Of a stretch of DNA of 64,000 nt, positions 44,054 through 55,457 are shown one piece after another (within the stretch, counting starts at the first letter, position 1; every line of letters starts with the position of its first letter). A program made the position numbers and the translations under genes. The notes under the pieces are model-generated. The model was not told where the DNA came from, did not search any database, and saw only the letters and a program-made list of their open reading frames with translations. Location of the stretch: positions 1,364,001 to 1,428,000 of the forward strand of contig JAEUWY010000001.1 of the NCBI GenBank assembly GCA_022059125.1. The letters are read 5' to 3'. Source of the DNA: Corynespora cassiicola. Lineage: Eukaryota; Ascomycota; Dothideomycetes; Pleosporales; Corynesporascaceae.

Positions 44054-44070
44054 GGGGGGGGGGGGGGGGG
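44054..44070. repeat. 17-bp poly-G tract
   Basis: An unbroken run of G residues just after the stop codon of the preceding gene. It is prone to length change and to sequencing error. Confidence 0.9.
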
Positions 44071-44291
44071 ATTGGCGGTCAGGATGCATGCAGGTAGTGT
44101 GTTCGGTGGGTAGCCTCTGCAACCTGCGGCGGGCCGTGGGTGGACTATCAGTCTTTGCGTAGTCACATGGGTACCAAAGAGGCGGGTGAAAATTCAGGCA
44201 CCATTAGGTACAAGACTAATCATTGTAGCTATCAATGACAATAATCCAGCCCCTTCATTTTTTTTAGCACTGTCTCCAGACCTGCGCAGTC

Positions 44292-45227
44292 TCATGGCCA
44301 CCACAGTCCCTTTTCCTCCATTTGCTGCCTCCAGACCTTCTCATCATGCTCTGCCAGACGTTTATGCGCGTGCCTCAACCTTCGCCTCGCATTATTGTAG
44401 GTCCGCATTTCCTTGGGAATCTCTTTTATGGTTTTGTCTGCTTTGTATCTCTCTATGGCGCTTTCCGCGACTTTTATCGTGTGAAGAAGAAGTTCCCTTC
44501 GGTCCTTGGGAACTGCATCGGCTAGTCTGCGTTGAGTCTGTCCATTATTTTTGTCGTGGGGTGCATCGGAGCTAGGAGCTTTATGCTGAATAGAGCGGCC
44601 TCCTAGTAGCGGCGTCTCTGTTCTCATTTCAGAAGGCTGCACTATTCCGCCCATCCCACTCGATGGAGAACTGTAGCTGGCTGAATTGGACAGTTTGGAA
44701 CCCGTGTATTCTTGCGCTTCGTGCTGAGGCTGTATTTCTTCCTTCTTTTCAGGCTGCACTGTTCCGCTTGTCCCACTCAATGGAGGACTGAAGCTGGTTG
44801 ACTCAGACAATGTGGAGCCCGTTTGTTCTTGTATTCCGAGTTGTGGCTGTATTTCTTCGTTCATTTCGGGCTGGGCTGACGACTGTACTGTGCTACTCTC
44901 TCCGCCAGGAGTACCCGCAATTGTCGACTCCTCATTCACTCCGCTTTTGTCGAGGTCTTCGCTGGTCGACCCATCAAAATCCCATGAAAATGTACCAAAA
45001 ACATTGTCGTTAGTTTCGTTGTTCATGTTGTTGTTGTCAATGAAAGGATCCACTGGTTCGAGGCCAAGGCCTGAGAACAGATCCTCCAGGGGAAACAAAT
45101 TGTTTAGGGCGGTATTAAAATCTTCATCGCTAATAAAAGGATCCGCTGACCCGGGTTCGAGGTTTGAGAAGATTCTGTCCAGGGCGGCGTCAAAAGCCTT
45201 GGGGTCACTCAGGTCAGGTTGATCCAT
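44292..45227 (-). CDS. Acidic protein with tandem internal repeats (311 aa)
   Basis: Intronless from a clear ATG. The N-terminal third is acidic with repeated FxxALxxxF-type segments (AFDAALDRIFSNL, DFNTALNNLFPL). The middle holds three degenerate repeats of about 40 residues: a VQP/AQP-E-x-x-EEIQPQ block, then QEQTGS or QEYTGS, then an S-S-P-x-SG stretch. The C-terminal part is a basic helical region (ELLLHTIKVAESAIERY to VWRQQMEEKGLWWP). The acidic head and basic tail could suit a transcription-associated protein, but no DNA-binding domain is recognised. Convergent with the 220-aa gene. Confidence 0.6.
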   Translation of the reverse strand: MDQPDLSDPKAFDAALDRIFSNLEPGSADPFISDEDFNTALNNLFPLEDLFSGLGLEPVDPFIDNNNMNNETNDNVFGTFSWDFDGSTSEDLDKSGVNEESTIAGTPGGESSTVQSSAQPEMNEEIQPQLGIQEQTGSTLSESTSFSPPLSGTSGTVQPEKKEEIQPQHEAQEYTGSKLSNSASYSSPSSGMGGIVQPSEMRTETPLLGGRSIQHKAPSSDAPHDKNNGQTQRRLADAVPKDRRELLLHTIKVAESAIERYKADKTIKEIPKEMRTYNNARRRLRHAHKRLAEHDEKVWRQQMEEKGLWWP

Positions 45228-45628
45228 GTTTCGTAAAATTTTGCACCAGGCTCATTTCATGAAAGATATAGAATTTTTTATAGACGGGGAGGAATAGTGT
45301 CTGAGTGTATGTGCAGTTGTGTGCTACTTATCTGTTAGTGTTTCAACAGTGTGCCTTCTCACTCGGGACTGACCACATAAATATTACCTGGAACGGAAGG
45401 TTCCATTCACTAACACCTTCTTGCGTTCAATTGTAATCATTTTCCCAACTTCTTTGAAGGAATCTGTACCTGTATTAGTTCCTGTCGCATGCAACAGTCT
45501 CCACGAAAAGTAGCTCGGGTCTATGCAAATCGACATGTAAAGACAACAATCGTACCACGCAAATGTGTCCCTCGATGATTCGGAAAAATATGTGAAGTTT
45601 TTTTTTTCTTCCCACAACACTCAACGAT
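45228..45628. other. Gap: no gene seen
   Basis: 401 bp between two minus-strand genes; AT-rich, with a poly-T run near 45599-45608. No supported frame. Confidence 0.35.
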
Positions 45629-47048
45629 TCACTCGTGATCATCTTCTGCCTCCTTGTCAACATCCATATCATCAGTCGTCTTGGCAATGCTAGGGTCAGT
45701 TCCGGAGGACTCGTTCGTACCAGTCTTGACCTTGACCAGAAACTCCTCTGGCATCTCCCCGCCCTCGAGTCCCATTGCAAGCTCATGAGCCCTAGAAACA
45801 GGGCAGTGGATACCGTTCTCGACGCAGTACCGGATGCACTTGGTGAGAGGTCCAAGCTCAACATCATCGGGATACTCGACCAAGCCATTGGCGACTTCCA
45901 AAAGATCAGGATCGCACAAATCGTTTCCCTTGATGGAGTCGTAGAGTATGTCGGTGGCATCACAGTCGTCTACGTGCTGGAACTTTTCGTGGTTGGCCTC
46001 GTGCCAGTCTTCGCCGTACATCTCCTTGCCGCGCCTGAAGGCCGTGTTGCACTTGACCGTGCAAGTGTTGCGCAAGTACGGAGGGTCGGGCTTGCGATAC
46101 TTGTTGAGAGCGTTGGTGATGCGGGCGGGGCCCCAGCCTCGAGCGTACAGGCGCAGGGCTACCATGGGGCGAGAGACTAGGTTGTAGAAGTAAATGACCA
46201 ACTCGAGGTCGGTAATGGGAATCAGTGGCAGCTGTGTGTTGGCTGGGACCATTTTTTCTGACAAGCCATGGACCTTGCGCTTGTGAGTGATGGCTAGGGG
46301 GGGACGCCAGTTGGGGAGCGGGGTTGCTGGGATAGAAGCCGTCAACAGGCCAGTTCCGTCTTTCTCAATGGGCAGCTCTCCCTGGGAATTGTCAGCGCAT
46401 CTTATTTAAGCAAAGCTGCTTCCTAGACGGAGATGACTTACGGTGATGGGGGTCGGCAATCCAAAGCGAGCGGCCACGTTCGGCCCATGTCCAGCAACTT
46501 GAACATGGAGTTGCTTCCGTGCTGAGGGCTGACCAGTAGTGAGGTCGGCAGCTGCACCAGCAAAGACGTTATCTGCTTGAGCTGCAGGATCGGGAACAGG
46601 AATCTCTGCCGATGGGCTCCTCGAGCGATCGTCGACCACTCCTCGGTAGTCCCTAGTTACAAGGATAGGCCGGCATGGTCGCTCCTGTTTGGGGAGCATA
46701 GAGCGCATCCGCTCATTATCTTGTTCGACCTGGCTCAATCTCACGTTTAAGTTGTTGATGTACTCGAAAATTTGTTGGTTCAACATGGTCAATTGCGCGA
46801 CTACATGTTGTGTGCTCACTGACTCTTGTCAGTATTCATTCCTGTTTACCGCTGTGGGTACTAATTGGCCGTCTCGGGGGGAGTGGGCCAGTATAGGCTA
46901 CGGGACTTGACTTACTGTCTGAACTGGGAGCGGCCGAGAAATCGCCCGGGATGCTCTCGTAAACATAATGCGCCAACGGATGGTCGGGTGGCACATCCTG
47001 GAGAGGCATTTCAGGCAGATTGAACAAAGTAGCTTTTGGGCGGGACAT
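45629..47048 (-). CDS. Hypothetical nuclear-type protein with coiled coil, 422 aa (three exons)
   Basis: Exons 46916-47048, 46442-46824 and 45629-46381, joined by introns of 91 and 60 bp. Only the acceptor ending ACAAG at 46825 keeps the frame for intron 1. Exon 2 starts with a heptad-rich stretch (QLTMLNQQIFEYINNLNVRLSQVEQDNERM). The C-terminal half is a compact region with conserved-looking Trp, Cys and His (LYARGWGPARITNALNKYR, CTVKCNTAF, HCPVSRAHELAMG), followed by an acidic DDMDVDKEAEDDHE tail. I do not recognise the family. Confidence 0.75.
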
Positions 47049-48055
47049 GACAGTGACAGCAGCGACAGCGTAACTTGGAGAGATGAGTGGAAGGGACAAG
47101 TACAGCGGGTGCATACGGTATTTGTTTGCTTTCAGGCGCAATCTGTTTGTTTATGGCGCTAAATGCGCGTATGTCGGGTATCACGCCTGGGATCTTTCAC
47201 AGTTTTGCCCGCCTTTTCATCCCATCTTTTACGTGTTTGACCTGATCACCACTCCGAAAGCGCTACACTACCAGAAACCTCTTGTGATGCGAGGATTTCC
47301 CCAGCGAGAAAATATCCAGAGGATTCCAGGTGCTCCTCTAGGTATCTGTCGACCCTTGAATCATCTCAAGTCAATAGGTCTATTGCCGCGTTTTATCACT
47401 TCTAAATGCCCGGATGTGACGAAATTTCCAGCCCGGGGTGGTGGTTGTGGTGAAGAAGCCGCTGCTGCACAGTGACCCAAATCAAAAAGATATTAAGTAA
47501 AGCTAGTTTGTTCACCCCTAAGAACCACTGAGCATACTTACTAACTTGTCATATTCCTTGTATCAGGTAAAGCAACTGCCATATCTGCCGGGGTATGCCC
47601 TAAGTATCTGGCTTCTTACTAGCTTCTATCTCACCTACAGATCAAGACGAAATAAAGGGTAGATGGAACCAACTACCGAGGCATGCCAACAGCGAAAAAC
47701 GCTACTTATATATAGGTCCGAAGAGATTGTAGATCTATTGCGTGGTTATTTGTACATACTAATACCCACTGGTCTCGGTATACTCCCTCCTTCTATAACA
47801 AGACATAAAACTCCACCAGGATGCCGCTCATCTCACACCCTCAACACCGTCACATATAGCTGTCCTCCAGGGACTTGTGCTAGTACCGGGGTAGAACGCA
47901 ACATTCCATCATGGCTCGTAGCCCATTTTCCAGTCATGCCTTAAGAAGACGTCTTCTGCACATCCACGTCATCAAACTCCCCCTCTTCTCTCTTCTCAAT
48001 CACCCATCAACGCCTACGATCCATAAGCCAAGCACCACCAACGGGTATAAAGCAT
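47049..48055. other. Gap: no convincing gene
   Basis: 1 kb between two minus-strand genes. One ATG-started plus frame of 130 codons (47083-47475) runs opposite the promoter of the coiled-coil gene, without domain or homology support. Confidence 0.35.
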
Positions 48056-49096
48056 TTATAATTTACTCTTCTGCTTCTCCTCCTCCTCCCTCCTCTTATC
48101 CCTCACCTCCTGCGCCATCCTCAACAGCGCATACAGCGTCTGCAACCTGGGCATCTCAAACCCCCTCTCCCTCGCAATCCTAATCGGATTCCCCAAAATG
48201 ACCTCCAACTCCATCCTCTTGCCCTGCTCCCAATCGAGCGCCATGCTCGGCTTGCTGCCACTCGTGTTCTTCTGGGTGGACCTGAGGATCTGGTCCGCGG
48301 ACGCGAACTCGGGGGGGAACGGCTTGCCGAGCACCTTGGGCGCCGTGTCGAGCACTTCCTGCATGACGCCCTTCAGGTGGAGCTGCAGTTCCGAGTCGAG
48401 CGCCATGCTGTTGTTGGACACGCAGCCCGCGAGCACCGACGAGGGGTTCATGGACGCATTGATGGCAATCTTGTGCCAGCGCACGAGCTGGAGCTTCGCA
48501 TGCTCGTACGCCTCCGCATCCTTGACCCCGCCTTCCTTCAGCAACGCGACGAACGCGCCGTTGACCTGCACCGCGCGCGCGTCGCCCGCCTTGGCCGCGG
48601 CGCCCGTGTCGAGGTGCGGGAGGTACGCTCCGCTGTTGATGCGCGTCCACCGATTGTGCACCACGACGCCGTGCTCGGGCTGCGCGCAGCTCGCAATCGT
48701 GACCGCGCTCAGCACCACGGCGCCGGGGAAGCGCTGCGCATACGGGTCCTCGACCCCCAGTCCGTTCTGCACCAGCACCACCGCCGTGCCCTCTGCGACC
48801 AGCCCTTCGAGCATGCGCGAATCGTCGCTGACGTCTGGCAGCGCCTTCGTGGCCACAACCAGGTAGTCCCAAGCGATGCCGCTGGAGCGCGCCTGCTCGG
48901 GGCTCGAGAAGACGTGTGTGGGGACGAAGGTGTAGGATCCGTACTGCGGGGAGCGGATGCGGAATCCGTGTTGCGAGACGGCAGAGTAGTTGGAGCGGCA
49001 GATCACCGAGACTTGGGTGTTGGGAGCGAGGGCGAGGCGGGAGGCGTAGAAGGCGCCGATGGCGCCGGCGCCGACGATGAGGATTTGCGTGGGCAT
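48056..49096 (-). CDS. 2-dehydropantoate 2-reductase family protein (ApbA/PanE-type)
   Basis: Intronless, 346 aa. The N-terminal NADPH-binding Rossmann motif reads ILIVGAGAIGAFYASRLA. The central VVATKALPD and VLVQNGLGVEDP are family blocks. The C-terminal helical domain includes WHKIAINASMNPSSVLAGC, where the family catalytic lysine is expected (K of WHK), and a Ser/Asp-containing substrate site further on (SMALDWEQGKRMELE). The reaction would be NADPH-dependent reduction of ketopantoate for pantothenate, but fungi have several paralogues acting on other 2-keto acids. The C-terminus is a basic KRREEEEKQKSKL tail. Confidence 0.92.
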   Translation of the reverse strand: MPTQILIVGAGAIGAFYASRLALAPNTQVSVICRSNYSAVSQHGFRIRSPQYGSYTFVPTHVFSSPEQARSSGIAWDYLVVATKALPDVSDDSRMLEGLVAEGTAVVLVQNGLGVEDPYAQRFPGAVVLSAVTIASCAQPEHGVVVHNRWTRINSGAYLPHLDTGAAAKAGDARAVQVNGAFVALLKEGGVKDAEAYEHAKLQLVRWHKIAINASMNPSSVLAGCVSNNSMALDSELQLHLKGVMQEVLDTAPKVLGKPFPPEFASADQILRSTQKNTSGSKPSMALDWEQGKRMELEVILGNPIRIARERGFEMPRLQTLYALLRMAQEVRDKRREEEEKQKSKL

Positions 49097-49521
49097 GGTG
49101 TGGCGGAAGGGTGGGAGGTGGAAGGTCTGCGGTGGCGGAGGGTTGGCGTGCTTGTCTGGCGCGATGGCGATGTCGCGATGTCGAGCTATGGAGCTCCGAG
49201 TTAGCCTCGGCTCGTCTTATCCGGAGCGCGGGGCGGAGCTACATGATACCGGGATTCAAGGTGCTGGTTGAGATGGGAGGGATTGATGATTGGGACTGGG
49301 TGATATCTAGGTAGATGTATCATGGTGTAGACCAGCGAAAATGGTAGGTTCAAATACATTGCTCCTGTAGACTTGATATCTCCCAACATGCAGAACCAAA
49401 ACGAAACCCCAAGGTATCAATACAAGTCTAACACCACTTCGTGAATCCGATAGTCATACAGACGCTTCCATCCGGAAGACAGCATCACCCTCTTCTTCTC
49501 CTCCTTCCTCCAACCCCCAGC
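49097..49521. other. Gap: no gene seen
   Basis: 425 bp upstream of the reductase and downstream of the YIP1-family gene. No supported feature. Confidence 0.35.
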
Positions 49522-50644
49522 TCAAAGCCCAAACAGCATACGCACCATCCGCTCTCCCTTCTCCCCTCCCTCCCCATCTCCCTTCCCCGCATCCTTATTC
49601 GGCCCCACAGGACTCGTAGCCGCAAAGAACAGCACCTTGATCGCAATCGAAAACCCCGCATGCAACGCCACCACCACGACGAGCAGAATCTTCGAAGTCT
49701 TGGCCTCGGTCGTGCTGAGTATGGGATACAAATTGCGCAGCAGGAAGAACGCCGACGCCGCAAACCCCACCGCCACGAAGACGAAGTTGAGAACTACCAC
49801 GCAGTTAGCCAACCATTCCAACAGCCACTACGCCCAACCCCCAGCGAAGTAGGCGGCGAAACGAAACGGTGGGGAGACTTACTACTAATCGGACTCCAAG
49901 AAATCAACGCCACGGGAATCCAAATCAAATTCGCATACCCATACAGACAAACACACTCTAGCAAATTCGCACTCTCACTCCCAAACCACTTCAACACCCC
50001 CCAAAGCCCCACCGGCACGAACGCCGTGTACCCATACACCATCCCCGCGCCCCCGCTCAAGAGCTTGAAGTCATACGCAAAGTGCTCCTTCCCGCTGTGC
50101 GCGAGGTACTGGTTGATGGTGCCGGTGAGGAACAGGATGACGACGACGGTGGTCGCGATCCACACGGGGCCGTAGAGGTCGGGGTTCCCTTCGAGCACGT
50201 CGAGGAAGTTTGCGCGCGGGTAGATGGCGGCGGTGCAGCGGCGCAGCACTTCGTTGGTGTCGACGTCGAAGGCTTGCGCGTAGTAGGCCAGCGTCCAGAG
50301 GTAGTGCTTGCGGGCGGACGAGGGGGCGGAGCTGGAGGTGGGTGCGGGGAGGAAGGAGGAGGTGGTGTCGGGTTGGATCTTGTTGGCGCGCGCGTTGGGC
50401 TGGTTTTCAAAGTCTGGTGGTGAGGGGTATACGGGTTAGCGATGGGTATACGAGGATGTATTTGTGTGTGGATGTGTGAATGGCGACGTACTGGAGCTGT
50501 GGAATTCGAGGTCCTCTTGCAGGTCTGTATGGCCTAGGTCGCCCTGGTGGGTGTCAGTATGCAATGCGACGCCAGGTTGCGGATGAGGGTAGGGCCTACC
50601 TCCTGATCAACGTCGACGACGACGTCATAGCCCCGATTCGACAT
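49522..50644 (-). CDS. YIP1-family Golgi/ER membrane protein (four exons)
   Basis: Exons 50600-50644, 50492-50543, 49883-50413 and 49522-49793, with introns of 55, 78 and 89 bp, give 299 aa. A soluble N-terminal half leads into YLWTLAYYAQAFDVDTNEVLRR and YGPVWIATTVVV. Five hydrophobic helices follow, the YIP1 domain layout. YIP1/YIPF proteins bind Rab GTPases and act in ER-to-Golgi transport; by N-terminal length and motif order it resembles the YIPF1/2 branch. Very short first exons (45 and 52 nt) carry the N-terminus, so the start rests on splice logic. Confidence 0.87.
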
Positions 50645-51024
50645 GATGGCTGGCTGGTGTTGTGCAGTTCGGGATGGGTGAGCTTGCGCAGCTCTGCGGA
50701 CAGATTGCCTAGACGTCGGAGGTCGCGTGTGATACGGAGCGGCCGCAGCGGTCCGGAGCAGCCACGTCAGCTAAGCTCCCCATTGGTCCACTAGTCCCCG
50801 CGCCCGACTCGCGCCGAAACAAACATCAACGCGTCATGCTAGGCAGCCTCTAGACAACGCATCCACGTGCACGGCAATCATCTTGTCATAACAACCCAAT
50901 TCAATATTAAGCTGGAGGAATAAAGAATATATTAAGAAGCACATGGGAAAAAAAATCCGTATCAAAGCACCCGCCATGCTCATGTCCGGCACTGACCGCC
51001 AACCATCTAACCATGGTACTTTAT
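50645..51024. other. Gap: promoter of YIP1-family gene and 3' flank of phosphorylase gene
   Basis: 380 bp. No gene is supported. Confidence 0.35.
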
Positions 51025-54000
51025 CTAGACAGTGTCTTCCTTCTTGGGAACCAATGGCTCTACGTTCCAGATACTCTCAGCATACTCATCAATGCACCTG
51101 TCACTGGAGAAGAAGCCCATCCTAGCGACAGTGAGAATCATCTTCGTCGTCCACTCCTCCGTGTTCTTGTAGCTCTCGTCAATGAGCTCCTGAGTCTTGA
51201 TGTACGACGCAAAGTCGTCCGAGACGAGGTAGTAGTCGCCGTGGTCGACGATACCGTTGATGAGACCCGCAAAGATGTTGGAGTCGCCAAAGGTACCCTG
51301 GTGAATGGCATCAAAGACATTGGCGAGATCCGGGTCAAGCTGGTAGTGGTTGTAGAGATGCTGGTGGCGGAGGTCCTCTACGTCCTCGGCGAGGTTACCG
51401 AAGAGGAAGATGTTGTTCTCGCCAATCTCGCGCGTAATCTCAATCTAGTCTCCAGTCAGTACGTGTGTATCAGGAAATTGGCGGGAGTTCTTACGTTGGC
51501 ACCATCGCAGGTTCCAATAATGAGACCACCGTTCAGGCAGAACTTCATGTTGCTCGTACCACTGGCCTCTGTACCTGCCGTGGAAATGTGCTCGCTGATG
51601 TCACTGGCAGGGCAGATGATCTCAGCCTTGCTGACATTGTAGTCCTCCAAGAAGATGACCTTGAGGAGGTCGCCGACGTCGGGGTCGCTGTTGACGACCC
51701 TTCCAACCTCGTTGATGAGGTGGATGACGGTCTTGGCCATCCAGTAACCAGGCGCAGCCTTACCACCAAAGATGGACACACGCGGCGCCAGCTTCTTCCT
51801 CTCCTCTGCTGTCTTCTTCTTGATCTGAAGGTAGCGGTGAATGACACCAAAAATGTTGAGCTGCTGGCGCTTGTACTCGTGCATACGCTTGACCTGCACG
51901 TCAAAGAGGGCCGATGGGTTGACAGTGACGTTGTTGTGTTCCTTGATGTGCTTTGCGAGCCTCACCTTGTTGGCATACTTGATCTCGCGGAACTCCTTCC
52001 TGAAATCGGCGTCGTCCACAAAGGCCTCGAGCTTGTGCAGAAGAGTGAGATCCTTGAGGAACTCGTGGCCGCCTAGCTTGGAGGAAATCAACTCCGACAG
52101 CCTGGGGTTGGCCTGGTGGAGCCAACGCCTGGGCGTGATGCCGTTGGTGACGTTTGTAAACTTGTCAGGACCGTAGATCTTGACGAAGTCCTTGAAGATG
52201 GTCGTCTTGATCAAGTCCGAGTGCAGCTCCGCCACACCGTTGACCTTGTGTGATCCAATCAAGGCGAGGTATGCCATGCGGACCATCTTGGGGTTAGACT
52301 CCTCAATGATGGAGATGCGAGACAGCATGTCGCGGTCCTTGGGGAAGTTACGCTCAACAAACTGCAAGAAGTTGAGGTTGATATCGTAAATGATCTGAAG
52401 GTGGCGAGGGAGGAGGTGCTGCATGAGCGGGACCGACCACTTCTCGAGCGCTTCGGGAAGCACGGTATGGTTGGTGTAGCCAAAGGTCTTGGTAACAACT
52501 GTATGCTGTTAGTGTTTGGTTTCTATTATCCGTGAACCGACTTACTGCTCCATGCATCGTCCCAGTCCAAACCCTCAATATCGACTAATATCCTCTGTAG
52601 CTCAGGAATGGCAAGCGTCGGGTGGGTGTCATTCAGCTGAATGGCAACCTGGCTGGGAAAGTCCTTCCAGGCACGCTTGGTCTTCTTGAAGCGACGAACA
52701 ATGTCGTACAGCGAGGCAGCGCACCAAAAGTACTGCTGCTTCAAGCGGAGCTCCTTGCCGCGGTCCAAGCTAGGCATTGTTAGCATCTGCAATTGAATGC
52801 GATATCATTCCACTTACTTGTCATTGGGGTACAGCACCGCAGAGATGGTCTCGGCACGCTGCTGGTCGGCAACGGAGCTCTCGTAGTCTCCCGAGTTGAA
52901 TTTCTGGAAGTCAAACTCGCCGCTCGCGGCCTTGCTACCCCACAGTCGGAGGTTGTTGCAAGTTGGAGTCTGGTATCCGGGGACTGAGACAGTTAGCTTC
53001 CATCGACACAGAATCTACCAGGGCATGACATACCGGGCACATCAAAGGCGACAGCCTGGACAATCTCGCCGCCCTCCCATGAGCAGTGCTGCTTGCCCTC
53101 GTCGTCCTGCCACTTGTTCACTTGACCATAAAACTGCACATCGACCGTAATGTCGTGCCTCTGGAACTCCCAGGGGTTAAAGTCGAGCCAGTAGTCTGGC
53201 ACTTCGACCTGGTATCCGTCGACAATCTCCTGCTTGAAGATGCCGTACCTGTACCGCAGGCCGTATCCCCAGGCGGGGTAGTTGAGGGAGGCCATCGAGT
53301 CTAGGAAGCAGGCCGCCAGGCGACCCAAACCTCCGTTACCGAGGGCAGCATCGTGCTCCTGGGAGATGATGTCCTCCATGCGGAACCCGAGCTCAGACAA
53401 ACCCTCTGCATGGGATCAGAAACGTGCACAGGAACAATACCCCATGGCTAAAAACTCACTGGTAGCGGCATCCTTTTGCTCGACATTGAGCATGGCATTG
53501 TCCAACGCCCTCCCCATCAAGAACTCGAGCGAGAGGTAGTATATCCGCTTCTGGTCCGCAAACGTCTGCGTCTGCTGCGTCTTGTTCCAGTCGAGCACCA
53601 GCCTGTCCCTAAAGGCCAGCGCCGTGCCGGCATATGCGGCCGACTCATCACAGTTGTACAGCGAGCGCGCAAGGGTCGTCTCAATGTGCCTCACCGTCTC
53701 TCCCTGGAACTCCTCGGACGTGGTGAAGGCCTTGGGCGTCTAGACACGACAGACGTTAGCACATGCTGATCAGCGGGCGCGCGCCCCACCACGCGTCCCA
53801 CTCGCAGGGAACAGCGTGGGGGGGTTGGAGGAGGATGGGCAACCTGGCAGGCTGGGTGGTGTGAGAAGTGCAATTGAACGTACAAACTTGCGCCAGGCGG
53901 CGCGCTGAGGCTCGGGAATGCTGGCCTCGACGCTCTTGATCTCGCCAGGGCCAAAGCCGGTGACGGTCCTCTTGTGCTTTGGGCGCGTGAAGTTGGCGGG

Positions 54001-54081
54001 GCCGACGGGACCCTTGAGATCGGCGAGCGGGGCGCTCATCGAGGGGCGCCGCTCGCGTGCTGGGGAAGCTTCCGTCGCCAT
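51025..54081 (-). CDS. GPH1: Glycogen phosphorylase (seven exons)
   Basis: Minus-strand exons 53884-54081, 53460-53739, 53034-53405, 52818-52983, 52546-52769, 51495-52498 and 51025-51444 give 887 aa with consistent phase at six introns (144, 54, 50, 48, 47, 50 bp). Family blocks appear in order: [73 protein letters not shown], the phosphate-site [12 protein letters not shown] and the PLP region [14 protein letters not shown], where the lysine of NMKF carries PLP. The enzyme releases glucose 1-phosphate from glycogen in the cytosol. The N-terminal RERRPSMS contains a PKA-like site (Ser14), which suits phospho-regulation but is not proven. Confidence 0.97.
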
Positions 54082-55457
54082 GGTGAGCAGGACAAGAGGC
54101 CTGGGGAGCGGGGAGCAGAGAGCAGAGAGGGTGTGCGTCTGTGGGGAGTGGGAATACGAGAAGAGGGGAGGAGGGAGGAGGAGGGGCAAGAGGTCGAGGT
54201 CAAGGTCAAGGCTGGGGCGGGCCGGAGGAGGATGCAACGAGGAAAAGGAAACAAGGACGAGTTTATATGGACAGGCTGTGTGGAGCTTCACCGCTGTTCC
54301 CAAGGGTTGAGGGCAGCAGCGCAGCTTGGACGGGGGCAGGGCTCAGGCTCAGGAGGGCGGCCGTGTGAGTGCTGGACAGGCCACGGGCAGGGCAGGGCGA
54401 TCAGGCGAGGATGACGACGTGTTAAAGGCTCTGGACGCGGGGAAGGCGGAGCACCAAGGGGCGTCGTCTTGCTTGATATGGGCCAGCGCGAGCGACTGTT
54501 GAGACTTGAGCATGCAGCTCTGCTGCACGGCTGAGCGAACTGATGCCGAGTGGGGCAGGCGCCCGATGGCAGATGGCAGCTGCCAGCCATGGGCGCGGGC
54601 GACAATGCCATGTCAATACGCTAGACGGTAGAGGGCCGAGTAATGGGCGGGCTAGCATGATCTGAGAACGCCTGGGCAACGGGCCCTCGATCTGCTGCTC
54701 TTCTGCTCTTCTGCTCTTCTGTTCCAGTGGTTACGTCGATGCACAGGAGGGAGCTCGGGCCCAGCAGCCCCGCCCCCTCCACCACCTGCGCGCCCCCCCC
54801 CCCAGCTGTACCGCATCGGGCGATTGATGGGATGCTCCAGTCAGCGCGCGCGTGCCGGCGCGTGCGGTCCCTCGCGGAACACAGGCCTTGTTGACGTGCT
54901 GGCTAGCTTATGTGACAACCGTGTGCGTTGTGTTGTTGTGCTTGCTTAGATACTCGATTACGGCCAATTACAAACTATCGACAGCGCCCCTTAGCTACAC
55001 AGAACCATCCGCAAAGGGTATCATCCAACAGACACCAAGCCCGCAGGGCCACTTAAATGTCAGGCCACCCAGCCGGGCCGCCGTTGCAAAAAAAAGAAAG
55101 AGAAGAAAAATCAAGAACTCCATCCTCCTCGCGCGCAAACCCTTGCCACGAGGCTTCCCTCTATAACAGCCCGGTTCCATACCACCCTGTCTCGCGCCTG
55201 AAATTTCCCCATACCAAACAAAAAAACATACACGCCAAAGCAAGATGATAACCAGAGAGACATGAGGCCCGAAAATGGAAACAATAGACAGATGGGGGGC
55301 GGGGAAGAGAGGTAGATGAAGAAAACACACACACGCACACAAGTCAGTCGGAAATGGGGTATCGTGATACGAACGCCGGAAAAAGCTGCCGTCAAAGGGT
55401 ACGAGAACGCCGCATCGAAACGAGAGAGGGAAGAGCTCACAACCTTCCTCAGCCGCA
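54082..55457. other. GC-rich gap with simple repeats
   Basis: 1.4 kb between the phosphorylase start and the cyclin stop. It contains a TCTGCTCT-type tandem tract at about 54689-54720 and a poly-C run near 54795-54803. The pyrimidine-rich stretch upstream of the phosphorylase start is promoter-like. No gene supported. Confidence 0.4.

Noticed and set aside
47083..47475. 130-codon plus frame with an ATG
   Set aside because: It lies antisense to the promoter of the coiled-coil gene, has no recognisable domain, and its composition resembles non-coding sequence.
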